From positions 1 through 34,792 of the forward strand of contig NZ_JAGXFK010000003.1 in assembly GCF_024637375.1 (NCBI RefSeq): DNA of 34,792 nt, read 5' to 3'. The stretch's first letter is position 1, and each line of letters starts with the position of its first letter. The translations under genes and the position numbers were made by a program. The notes under the pieces are model-generated. The model was not told the origin of the DNA. It saw nothing but the letters and a program-made list of their open reading frames with translations, and did no database searches. Shown in pieces: positions 1 through 7,599 of the stretch. Origin of the DNA: Sediminimonas sp. GTDB taxonomy: Bacteria; Pseudomonadota; Alphaproteobacteria; Rhodobacterales; Rhodobacteraceae.

Positions 1-246
1 GCCGCGCAGCGCTACCGGCCATGACCAAACCCAAGAACAATCTCGAAAAGCGTTTCTGTCGCCTGTTTCCGGCTCCCAATACTCTCTGGACAGAGGCAAA
101 CCTGCGTTCACGCCAAAAACGGCAGAAATATTGGAAAATCGAGCCTGTACGCTCGATGGACCTCATTTGCTTGCGAAATGGCGTTTTCAACCCCGCCGGT
201 GGCCACTAATTGGTAGTGGGGATAACAAATTCGCATATCATGCCGT
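1..246. other. Region downstream of nrdJ with no recognised gene
   Basis: No gene is recognised here. Short open frames exist but show no family signature and no convincing ribosome binding site. The stretch is less GC-rich than the rest of the window. Just beyond the nrdJ stop (nrdJ reads leftward) lies a short inverted repeat, CCACTA at 203-208 and TAGTGG at 214-219, which could form a weak hairpin at the 3' end of the nrdJ transcript. No T-run follows, so I do not call it a terminator. Confidence 0.4.
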
Positions 247-3200
247 TCAACCGCACTTGCTGTGTCCGCAGCTTGCGCAGGTCATGCAGCCTTCGATCAT
301 GCGCATGTCGTAGCTGCCGCAGGCCGGGCAGGCGGGGCCGCGGGGCGCATCCAGGTTCACGACCTGTGCCGTGGGGTCGGCTTTCAGCCCCAGGCCCTCG
401 CCTTCGAGGAAGCCGATGGCGATCATGTGTCGCTCCAGGATGCCGCCGATGGCCGCCAGGATCGAGGGCACGTATTTGCCCTGCATCCAGGCGCCGCCGC
501 GCGGGTCGAACACGGCCTTCAACTCCTCGACCACGAAGCTCACGTCGCCGCCGCGCCGGAACACGGCCGAGATCATCCGCGTGAGCGCCACGGTCCAGGC
601 GAAATGCTCCATGTTCTTGGAGTTGATGAACACCTCGAAGGGCCGGCGGTGCCCGTTCAGCACGATGTCGTTGACGGTGATGTAGATGGCGTGATTGCTG
701 TCGGGCCACTTGAGCTTGTAGGTGGCGCCCTCCAGCTCGGGCGGGCGTTCCAGCGGCTCGGACATGTAGACCACCTCGCCGCCCTCGGCGGGCTGGGCGC
801 CATCGCCTGCATCCGGGCGTTCGCCGGGGGTCTTGTCCTCGGTCTCGCCAACGCTCAGCACGCTGCCGGTGACGGCGTTGGGCCGGTAGGTGGTGCAGCC
901 CTTGCAGCCCGACTCGTAGGCCTGCATGTAGACCTCCTTGAACGCCCCGAAGTCGATGTCGGCGGGGCAGTTGATGGTCTTGGAAATCGAGCTGTCCACC
1001 CATTCCTGTGCCGCCGCCTGCATCGCAACGTGATCGGCCGGCGCCAGCGTCTGGGCGTTGACGAAATGGTCGGGCAGGGGGGCGTCGCCTTGGCTGGCGC
1101 GCCACATCTGCACGGCGTAATCCTCGACCTCTTCCTCGGATCGCGACCCGTCGTTCTGCAATACCTTGCGGGTGTAGCTGTAGGCGAAGACCGGCTCGAT
1201 CCCCGAACTGACATTGCCGGCATAAAGCGAAATGGTCCCCGTTGGCGCCACCGATGTCAGCAGCGCGTTGCGGATGCCAAAGGTGCGGATCGCGTCGCGC
1301 AGGCCGTCGTCCATCCGCTGCATGGTGCCCGAGGCGAGATATGGCTCGGCATCGAACAGCGCAAACGCACCCTTCTCGCGGGCCAGCTCGACCGAGGCGG
1401 CATAGGCCGCGTGGGCGATGGCGCGCATCCATTCGCCGGTCTGCGCGGCGGCCGCGTCGCTGCCGTAGCGCAGGCCCAGCATCAGCAGCGCGTCGGCCAG
1501 CCCGGTCACGCCCAGCCCGATGCGGCGCTTGTCGCGGGCCTCGCGCGCCTGTTCGGGCAGCGGGAACTTCGACACGTCCACGACGTTATCCATCATCCGC
1601 ACCGCGGTGGCGACCAGCGCGGCCATCTCTTCGTGGTCCAGCGCCGCGTCGGCGGTGAAGGGCGCGCGCACCAGCCGGGCAAGGTTGATCGACCCCAGCA
1701 GGCAGGCACCGTAAGGCGGCAGGGGCTGTTCGCCGCAATTGTGGACGTAAAGACCGCCCGCGTCGAAGGCGTTGACCCCCGGCACCGACACGTCAAACAC
1801 CTCGGCCTCGCCTTCTTCGGCCACCGCTTCCACCACGGCGGTGAACCGCTCGCGGTTGAGTGCGCGCTTGTAGCCGCTCTGCGCGGCTTCCAGTCTCCGC
1901 GCCTTCTCGACGTCGGCAAATCCGATCCGTTCGGCGTAAACGGCCAGGTTGTCACCCGAAATGACCAGGTCGTGTTGCGCGCCGGTGGGGTAGGCGCGCT
2001 GCCCGCCCCTGCCATCGGGCAGTCGGCTCTCGCCCGCCCCGCGGCGATCGCGGTAGATGACCGCCTGCACCCCCAGCCGCGCCAGCATCCGTTGTGCCGC
2101 CTCCAGGAGGCCGATGTCGCTTTGCGACAGCCGTACCGACACGCCCTTGGCCTGGCTGCCCTGGACCGAGCCGTCGGCGTCGAAAAGCCCGCGCAGCACG
2201 GCGGCGCAGAAGCCGGGGGATGCGGCCTCGATCTCGGGCGTCAGGGTCTTGTGCCCCTGCCGCAGCCCGTAGTCGCGTGCCAGCGCCGCCAGCGCGGCGG
2301 TGCCGATGCGGTACTCGCCGCGGCCCGGCACCTCCTGCCATCCGCCGAAGTCGGCGCGGTGCGGCAGATCGCGCAGCAGCGTTTCGACGTGTTCCATGAC
2401 GGGGCTCGCCGGGGGCGCGCCATTGCCGCAGGCCGCGCGTGGCCAGACCGAGATGAGCGTCTTGTCGGCCCGGATCACGCCATCCCCGATCAACAGGCCC
2501 AGCAGGTAGCCGCGTTCCTCCCCCGGCCGCGCCGTGACCTTGGCGGGGCGGTGATCATGCAGCATCACCTCGTCGCCGGGCCGCAGGTCGCCCGCCGGCA
2601 CCCAGTCGTGCGCGAGCCGCCAGCGGGTCTTTCCGGTGACCTTCCGCACGGGGTGATCGGCGGTCAGCCGCAGGTGACGCCCGCAGATCGTCGAGAGGCC
2701 CAGGACCGGCTTGACCCCGGTGGCGAAGAAGCCCTCCGGCCCGCTGTCATGCGGCGTGCCATCCACCAGGGCACGGAACGGGCGGCCGACCAGGTCGCGC
2801 ACCTGCCGCGCGCCGCGGTCGGTGGTGACCCATGTCTCGGCGGTGACGCAAGGATTGGTGGCCGAGATCGTCTCGCAGTAGTTCAGGTTGTTGGCCTGGT
2901 TTATCCGGTCGATGAAGATGACGCCCGGCTCGGCGTAGTCATAGGTGGATTGCATGATCCGGTTCCACAACTCGCGCGCCTGCACGGTGTGATAGACCTT
3001 GCCGTCGAACTGTAGCTCCCACGGGCCGTCGGCCTTCACCGCCTCCATGAAGGCGTCGGATACCAGCACGCTGAGGTTGAACATGCGCAGGCGGGCGGGG
3101 TCGGACTTGGCGGCGATGAAAGCCTCGATATCGGGGTGATCGCAGCGCATCGTCGCCATCATCGCGCCGCGGCGCGAGCCGGCGGACATGATCGTGCGGC

Positions 3201-3651
3201 ACATCGCGTCCCACACGTCCATGAAGCTCAGCGGGCCGGAGGCGTCTGCGCCCACCCCCTTTACCTCGGCGCCGCGGGGGCGGATGGTCGAGAAATCGTA
3301 ACCGATGCCGCCGCCCTGCTGCATGGTCAGCGCGGCCTCTTTGAGCATGTCGAAGATGCCGCCCATGCTGTCGGGGATGGTGCCCATCACGAAGCAGTTG
3401 AACAGCGTCACGTCGCGCCCGGTGCCGGCGCCGGCGGTGATGCGCCCGGCAGGCAGGAAGCGGAAGTCCTCCAGTGCCTCGTAGAACACCTGTTCCCAGT
3501 GGTCCGGGTCGGATTCGACCGAGGCGAGGCTGCGCGCCACCCGGCGCCAGGTGTCCTCGACGCTGCGGTCGACGGGGGTGCCGTCGGCCTGCTTGAAGCG
3601 GTATTTCATGTCCCAGATCTGTTCGGCGATGGGGGCGGCGAATCGGGTCAT
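247..3651 (-). CDS. nrdJ: Adenosylcobalamin-dependent (class II) ribonucleotide reductase containing an intein
   Basis: Reduces ribonucleotides to deoxyribonucleotides in the cytoplasm, using B12 rather than a tyrosyl or glycyl radical. The precursor is 1134 residues; removing the intein (268-638) leaves 763, normal for compact NrdJ proteins. The spliced active-site motif N-P-C-G-E comes from N266-P267 joined to C639-G640-E641; C639 would be the thiyl-radical cysteine. C86 (in LFNCFVM) and C650 (in YGACLLGS) fit the redox pair. The tail (about 1110-1134) carries several CxxC-like cysteines (CPACGSYDM, CMTCASCG), as in other B12-dependent enzymes, where they re-reduce the active site. The ATG at 3649-3651 gives the expected N-terminus. 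No cobalamin riboswitch or NrdR-box pair was recognised upstream. The family call is firm; diphosphate versus triphosphate specificity is not shown by sequence. Confidence 0.95.
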   Translation of the reverse strand: MTRFAAPIAEQIWDMKYRFKQADGTPVDRSVEDTWRRVARSLASVESDPDHWEQVFYEALEDFRFLPAGRITAGAGTGRDVTLFNCFVMGTIPDSMGGIFDMLKEAALTMQQGGGIGYDFSTIRPRGAEVKGVGADASGPLSFMDVWDAMCRTIMSAGSRRGAMMATMRCDHPDIEAFIAAKSDPARLRMFNLSVLVSDAFMEAVKADGPWELQFDGKVYHTVQARELWNRIMQSTYDYAEPGVIFIDRINQANNLNYCETISATNPCVTAETWVTTDRGARQVRDLVGRPFRALVDGTPHDSGPEGFFATGVKPVLGLSTICGRHLRLTADHPVRKVTGKTRWRLAHDWVPAGDLRPGDEVMLHDHRPAKVTARPGEERGYLLGLLIGDGVIRADKTLISVWPRAACGNGAPPASPVMEHVETLLRDLPHRADFGGWQEVPGRGEYRIGTAALAALARDYGLRQGHKTLTPEIEAASPGFCAAVLRGLFDADGSVQGSQAKGVSVRLSQSDIGLLEAAQRMLARLGVQAVIYRDRRGAGESRLPDGRGGQRAYPTGAQHDLVISGDNLAVYAERIGFADVEKARRLEAAQSGYKRALNRERFTAVVEAVAEEGEAEVFDVSVPGVNAFDAGGLYVHNCGEQPLPPYGACLLGSINLARLVRAPFTADAALDHEEMAALVATAVRMMDNVVDVSKFPLPEQAREARDKRRIGLGVTGLADALLMLGLRYGSDAAAAQTGEWMRAIAHAAYAASVELAREKGAFALFDAEPYLASGTMQRMDDGLRDAIRTFGIRNALLTSVAPTGTISLYAGNVSSGIEPVFAYSYTRKVLQNDGSRSEEEVEDYAVQMWRASQGDAPLPDHFVNAQTLAPADHVAMQAAAQEWVDSSISKTINCPADIDFGAFKEVYMQAYESGCKGCTTYRPNAVTGSVLSVGETEDKTPGERPDAGDGAQPAEGGEVVYMSEPLERPPELEGATYKLKWPDSNHAIYITVNDIVLNGHRRPFEVFINSKNMEHFAWTVALTRMISAVFRRGGDVSFVVEELKAVFDPRGGAWMQGKYVPSILAAIGGILERHMIAIGFLEGEGLGLKADPTAQVVNLDAPRGPACPACGSYDMRMIEGCMTCASCGHSKCG
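1738..2850 (-). other. Intein with LAGLIDADG homing endonuclease inside NrdJ
   Basis: Residues 268-638 of the NrdJ precursor (371 aa) are an in-frame protein intron. It starts with Cys (CVTAETWV, block A), has a TxxH block B (TADHPV, about 330-335), and ends with His-Asn directly before Cys639, the first residue of the C-extein. Two dodecapeptide motifs, LLGLLIGDG (about 383-391) and LRGLFDADG (486-494), are the paired LAGLIDADG motifs of a homing endonuclease and keep acidic residues D390 and D493, so the endonuclease may be active. In block F (VFDVSVPGVNAF) the usual His two residues before Phe is Asn. The insertion lies between P267 and the catalytic Cys, so RNR cannot work until splicing occurs. 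Boundaries follow from the N-P / C-G-E-Q-P-L motif on either side. Confidence 0.95.
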
Positions 3652-3721
3652 GGCGAATGTCCTGCTCGGTCTGCGTGGGTGGGGCCGGGGCGCGCCGCCG
3701 GGCGCGCGCTACGGAGGCTCT

Positions 3722-3787
3722 TTATACGCGATGCGCGGCAGCACGACCAGACGTTTTGCCGCCGCGCCGCAGCTTCTGGTTGCCCAT
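3722..3787 (-). other. Possible 21-codon leader ORF upstream of nrdJ
   Basis: On the nrdJ strand, 70 bases before its start, an ATG at 3785-3787 opens a 21-codon frame (MGNQKLRRGG...) ending in TAA at 3722-3724. The product would be very basic. There is no family I recognise and no strong ribosome binding site. It may be a leader peptide, a small protein or chance. I list it only because it occupies the nrdJ leader. Confidence 0.15.
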
Positions 3788-3831
3788 GGCGACGAAACCG
3801 CTAGATTTGGGGTATGGGACAGGCAGCGCAG

Positions 3832-4251
3832 ATGAACCTCGTCAAGCTTTCGGTCGGCACCGAGGATATCGCCGGGCTGGCCCGCTGGCAGGCCAGCAAA
3901 CGCGCGCAGGGCGCCGACGGGTTGCCGCGCCACGTCACCCGGATGTGGCCGCGCCGCGCCGACGAAATCCTTGCCGGCGGATCGATCTACTGGGTGATCC
4001 GCGGCGCGATTCGCTGTCGGCAGAGAATTCTGCGCCTCGACGGGGTCACCGGCGACGACGGCGTGCGCCGCTGCGCGATCGTGCTGGACCCCGAGGTGGT
4101 CGCCACCGCCCAGGCGACGCGGCGCCCGTTCCAGGGCTGGCGCTATCTCAGGCCCGAGGATGCGCCGGCGGACCTTTCCGGCAGCCGTCGCGGCGAAGAG
4201 GCGTTGCCCGACGCGCTGTCGGCGGCGCTGGCCGAAATCGGCGTTCTGTAA
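3832..4251 (+). CDS. DUF1489 family protein
   Basis: A 139-residue cytoplasmic protein of the DUF1489 family, widespread in Alphaproteobacteria and without an established function. The N-terminal MNLVKLSVG, the middle HVTRMWPRRADEIL and the following SIYWVIRGAIRCRQRI are the family landmarks. No signal peptide or membrane segment is visible. An in-frame ATG at 3814 would add six residues, but the family normally begins at MxLVKL, so I prefer 3832. It is divergent from nrdJ and convergent with the hydrolase at 4267-5166; an 11-bp tandem repeat lies between the two convergent 3' ends. The family assignment is good; the role is unknown. Confidence 0.85.
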   Translation: MNLVKLSVGTEDIAGLARWQASKRAQGADGLPRHVTRMWPRRADEILAGGSIYWVIRGAIRCRQRILRLDGVTGDDGVRRCAIVLDPEVVATAQATRRPFQGWRYLRPEDAPADLSGSRRGEEALPDALSAALAEIGVL

Positions 4252-4259
4252 GCGGTCTG

Positions 4260-4281
4260 TATCGCGTCAGTATTCCGTCGG
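4260..4281. repeat. 11-bp tandem repeat, two units (TATNNNGTCRG)
   Basis: Two adjacent 11-base units, tatcgcgtcag (4260-4270) and tattccgtcgg (4271-4281), lie at the junction of two convergent genes. The first covers the stop codon of the hydrolase and the second encodes its last residues (P-T-E-Y). The same units occur as three tandem copies at 14423-14455. Confidence 0.7.
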
Positions 4282-5166
4282 TGCCTCGTGCGCGATCCAG
4301 TCATGGATCAGCGCGGCCAGCTTGCGCGGCTGCTGGTGGCATATCCAGTGATCGGCGTCGGGGATGTGCCTGACCGTCAGGCGCGGCGCGTAGTCCTCCA
4401 GACCCTCGATGCTTTCGGGTAGCAGCGCGGTGTCGCCATCGCCCCAGATCAGCAGGTGCGGCATGGCCACCCGCAGCTTGTCGGCGGGCATGGCGGGCAA
4501 ATCGGTAATCGGCTGGCCCGGTTCGGCCACCCGCAAGGGCGAGGCACGATACCAGTTGACCATCCCGCGCAGGCGGCCGGGGCGGGCCCATTCGGCCTTG
4601 TAGGCGGCGCGTTTGGGCGGCGTCATCCACGACAGGTCCATATGGGCCGAGAAGAGCCGCATCAGCCCGGCGAAATCGTCGGCGGCAAGCCGGTCCTCTG
4701 AGCCGGGCGCGCGCAGCGCCTCGATATACTGCGAGGCGGCCGATTGCGCGCCCCCGGCGGCCAGGGCGCGCTGGAACGGCGCCGGATGCACGCCATTGGC
4801 CACGATCAGGCGTGCGACGCGGTCGGGGTGGCGGATGGCCAGCGCATAGGCCACCGCGGCGCCCCAGTCATGGCCCATGACGGTGACGGCTTGCCCGGGC
4901 GCCAGGCGGTCGAGCAGCGCGCACATGTCTTCGACCAGTTGCGAGGCGCCGTAGGCCGCCACCTCGGGCGGCGCCCAGCTCTGGCCATAGCCGCGCTGAT
5001 CGGGGGCGATGACCCGGTAGTGCGCAGCCAGCAGCGGCGCCAGCTCGGCCCAGGCGCCGGAATACTCGGGAAAGCCGTGCAGCAGCAGCATCACCGGCGC
5101 ATCCGCCCGCCCCCATTCGAGGTAGTGGAACCGCCGGCCGTCGAGCCTGGCAAAATGGCTGATCAT
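4267..5166 (-). CDS. Alpha/beta hydrolase, epoxide-hydrolase-like
   Basis: A 299-residue alpha/beta-hydrolase-fold enzyme. The oxyanion motif HGFPE is at 30-34, PDQRGYG at 55-61, and the nucleophile elbow GHDWG at 98-102 with Asp100 as nucleophile. D245 (in WGDGDTALLP) and H273 (in DADHWICHQQP) complete the triad. An Asp nucleophile with the RGYG motif and a cap-domain Tyr (Y206, NWYRAS) is the pattern of soluble epoxide hydrolases and their relatives rather than lipases; haloalkane dehalogenase or fluoroacetate-dehalogenase-like activity cannot be excluded. I chose the ATG at 5166 because GGGAG lies just upstream; an upstream in-frame start at 5202 lacks family support. No signal peptide. 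It is monocistronic and convergent with the DUF1489 gene. Confidence 0.85.
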   Translation of the reverse strand: MISHFARLDGRRFHYLEWGRADAPVMLLLHGFPEYSGAWAELAPLLAAHYRVIAPDQRGYGQSWAPPEVAAYGASQLVEDMCALLDRLAPGQAVTVMGHDWGAAVAYALAIRHPDRVARLIVANGVHPAPFQRALAAGGAQSAASQYIEALRAPGSEDRLAADDFAGLMRLFSAHMDLSWMTPPKRAAYKAEWARPGRLRGMVNWYRASPLRVAEPGQPITDLPAMPADKLRVAMPHLLIWGDGDTALLPESIEGLEDYAPRLTVRHIPDADHWICHQQPRKLAALIHDWIAHEAPTEY

Positions 5167-5321
5167 GGGCGCTCCCTTCGATTGCGCTGATCCGCGTTCC
5201 ATTCAAAGGGGCGCGGTACGGCGATGCAAGGGCGAATGGGGCGGTCGGGTGGGCACGACCGGCGCCATGCGCGGGTGAAAAACGGCTTCCCGCCGACGCG
5301 TTTGCGCGCTAGGCGGATGGC

Positions 5322-6686
5322 ATGAGCGAGCCGGATACATATCGTGCCCACCTGCGCGCCACGCTGGGGCTGGGCCTGCCGCTGGTGGGCAGCCACCTGG
5401 CGCAGTTCGCCGTGCAACTGACCGACGCGGTCATGCTGGGCTGGTACGGGGTCGAGGCGCTGGCCGCAGAGGTGCTGGGCGGCATGCTGTTCTTCGTGCT
5501 GTTCATCATGGGTTCGGGCTTTGCCTTCGCGGTGATGCCGATGGTGGCCGAGGCCGTGGCCGCCGACGAGCAGGCCCGGGTGCGGCGGGTCACCCGCATG
5601 GGGATGTGGCTGTCGGTTCTGTTCGGGTTGGCGTCGTTGCCGTTGTTCATCTGGTCCGGCGCGCTTTTCGTGGCGCTTGGGCAGGCGCCCCGGATCGCCG
5701 CGCTGGCCGCGGACTACCTGCATATCGCCGGGCCGGCGATCCTGCCGGCGCTGGTGGTGATGGTGTTGAAATCCTACCTCGCGGCGCTGGAGCGCACGCA
5801 GATGGTGCTGTGGGTGACGCTGGGCGCGGTGGCGGTGAACATCGTGATCAACTACGCGCTGATCTTCGGCAACTGGGGTGCGCCGGAAATGGGCGTGCGC
5901 GGTGCCGCGGTGGCCTCGGCGGCGGTGCACAGCGTGTCTCTGGTGCTGCTGGCGGTCTATGCAGCCCGGGCCACGCGCGAGCACACGTTGTTCCAGCGCC
6001 TCTGGCGGCCCGACGGCGAAGCCTTTGCCCTGGTTTTCCGCCTCGGCTGGCCGATCGGCATCACCAACCTGGCCGAGATGGGGCTTTTCGCGGCCTCGTC
6101 GGTGATGATGGGCTGGCTGGGCGCGCAGGCGCTGGCGGCGCATGGTATCGCGCTGCAAGTGGCCTCGGTCACCTTCATGGTGCATCTCGGCCTGAGCAAC
6201 GCCGCCACGGTGCGCGCTGGCCGGGCGCTGGGCCGGCGCGATGCAGCGGGGCTGCGGCGCGGAGCCGAGGTGGTGCTGGCGCTGTCGGGCGCGGTGGGGC
6301 TGGCCACGGTGGCGGTGTTCCTGCTTGTGCCCGAATGGCTGATGGGGCTGTTCCTGTCGCCCGACGACCCGCAGCGCGACGCGGTCGTCTCGATCGGTGT
6401 CGGCCTGTTGGCCGCGGCCGCGTTGTTCCAGTTGGCCGATGCCGCGCAGGTGATCGCGCTGGGGCTGCTGCGCGGCGTGCAGGATACCCGCGTGCCAATG
6501 GTGATCGCGGCGCTGGCCTACTGGGCGGTGGGAATCCCCGTCAGCTACGTGCTGGGCTTCGGATTGGGATGGGGGGGCGTCGGCGTATGGCTGGGGCTTG
6601 CGGCAGGGCTTGCGCTGGCGGGGGTGTTCATGCTGCTGCGCTTCCGCGGCTGGCTGGCACGAACGGCCGGTCGCGCGCTCGGCTGA
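5322..6686 (+). CDS. MATE family multidrug/toxin efflux transporter
   Basis: A 454-residue polytopic inner-membrane protein with about 12 hydrophobic segments in two similar halves, the usual length and layout of MATE (NorM/DinF-type) exporters, which expel cationic drugs or metabolites in exchange for Na+ or H+. Landmarks are GLPLVGSHLAQFAVQLTDAVMLG near the N-terminus (helix 1), the YLHIAGPAILPALVV stretch before helix 5, and LGWPIGITNLAEMG at the start of the second half. The substrate cannot be read from the sequence. It is a single gene, divergent from the hydrolase and convergent with the transaminase gene at 6728. A GC-rich hairpin follows its stop codon. Confidence 0.92.
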   Translation: MSEPDTYRAHLRATLGLGLPLVGSHLAQFAVQLTDAVMLGWYGVEALAAEVLGGMLFFVLFIMGSGFAFAVMPMVAEAVAADEQARVRRVTRMGMWLSVLFGLASLPLFIWSGALFVALGQAPRIAALAADYLHIAGPAILPALVVMVLKSYLAALERTQMVLWVTLGAVAVNIVINYALIFGNWGAPEMGVRGAAVASAAVHSVSLVLLAVYAARATREHTLFQRLWRPDGEAFALVFRLGWPIGITNLAEMGLFAASSVMMGWLGAQALAAHGIALQVASVTFMVHLGLSNAATVRAGRALGRRDAAGLRRGAEVVLALSGAVGLATVAVFLLVPEWLMGLFLSPDDPQRDAVVSIGVGLLAAAALFQLADAAQVIALGLLRGVQDTRVPMVIAALAYWAVGIPVSYVLGFGLGWGGVGVWLGLAAGLALAGVFMLLRFRGWLARTAGRALG

Positions 6687-6689
6687 GGC

Positions 6690-6705
6690 CGGGGCAGGGG
6701 CCCCG
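6690..6705. terminator. Weak hairpin between convergent MATE and transaminase genes
   Basis: CGGGGC (6690-6695) and GCCCCG (6700-6705) form a 6-bp stem with a 4-base loop just after the MATE stop codon. No T-run follows. It may act as a bidirectional end for the two convergent transcripts, but this is weakly supported. Confidence 0.25.
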
Positions 6706-6727
6706 TTGCCGGCGCGCGGCGGCAGGC

Positions 6728-7588
6728 TCAGATCGCTGCCTTGCGCATTTCGTCGAGGTAGACTTCGCGCAGCCGCTGCGCCACCGGGCCCGGCCGGCCA
6801 TCGCCGATCGCCGCACCGTCGAGGTCGATCACCGGGGTGACGAAGGCGCTGGCCGAGGTGATGAAGGCCTCGTCGGCGGCCTTGGCCTCGTCGATGGTGA
6901 AGGCGCGTTCCTCGACTTCCATCTGCGCCTCGCGGGCGAAGCGCAGCACCGCCGCGCGGGTGATGCCGTGCAGGATATCGGTGCCCAGGTCGCGGGTGAT
7001 GATGCGCCCGTCCTTGACGATATAGGCGTTGTTGCTGGTGCCTTCGGTGACATGGCCGTCCTCGACCATCCAGGCGTCCTCGGCGCCGGCCTTGAGCGCC
7101 ATCATCTTGCCCATCGACGGATAGAGCAGTTGCACCGTCTTGATGTCACGCCGGCCCCAGCGCAGATCGTCGATGCTGATCACCTTGATGCCCGCCGCGG
7201 CCGTCGGGCTGTCGGGCAGCCCCGGCTTGGACTGGGTGAACATCACCAGGGTCGGTTCCGTCGTTGCGGGGTCGGGAAAGGCGAAGTCGCGGTCGCCCGG
7301 TGCGCCCCGCGTCACCTGCAGGTAAATCAGCCCGTCGGTGATGGCGTTGGCGCGCACCAGCTCGCGGTGGATATCCAGCAGATCGTCGAACTGCGCGGGC
7401 TTGGTCATGTCGAGTTCGCACAGCGAGCGTTCCAGCCGCGCCATGTGCCCGTCGAAGTCGATGAGCCGGCCATCCAGCACGGTGGTGACCTCGTAGACCC
7501 CGTCGGCCATCAGGAATCCGCGGTCGAAGATCGACACGGAAGCTTGGGTTTCCGGCAGGTATTCGCCGTTCACGTAGACTGTGCGCAT
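6728..7588 (-). CDS. D-amino-acid transaminase
   Basis: A 286-residue PLP fold-type IV enzyme (branched-chain/D-amino-acid aminotransferase family). It opens with VNGEYLPETQASVSIFDRGF, carries the PLP lysine at K150 (RRDIKTVQLL) and the cofactor-binding EGTSNN at 182-187. These match D-alanine/D-amino-acid transaminases rather than IlvE or 4-amino-4-deoxychorismate lyase. It is the third gene of a leftward operon behind dgcN and dgcA, with only 11 bases between the dgcA stop and this start. A GGGAGAA ribosome binding site precedes the ATG at 7588. In this context it probably moves the amino group between D-amino acids and 2-oxoglutarate, generating the D-glutamate that DgcN and DgcA process. 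The reaction is inferred; the fold is clear. Confidence 0.88.
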   Translation of the reverse strand: MRTVYVNGEYLPETQASVSIFDRGFLMADGVYEVTTVLDGRLIDFDGHMARLERSLCELDMTKPAQFDDLLDIHRELVRANAITDGLIYLQVTRGAPGDRDFAFPDPATTEPTLVMFTQSKPGLPDSPTAAAGIKVISIDDLRWGRRDIKTVQLLYPSMGKMMALKAGAEDAWMVEDGHVTEGTSNNAYIVKDGRIITRDLGTDILHGITRAAVLRFAREAQMEVEERAFTIDEAKAADEAFITSASAFVTPVIDLDGAAIGDGRPGPVAQRLREVYLDEMRKAAI

Positions 7589-7599
7589 GGATGTTCTCC

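Noticed and set aside
1738-2850. The inserted segment in NrdJ as a group I or II intron or a misassembly
   Set aside because: It is in frame, has intein terminal residues and LAGLIDADG motifs, and the flanking residues rejoin as N-P-C-G-E-Q-P-L.
262-3015. A 917-codon open frame on the plus strand opposite nrdJ
   Set aside because: It is antisense to a clear NrdJ and its intein, rich in His, Arg and Gly as expected for the reverse frame of GC-rich DNA, and has no family motif.
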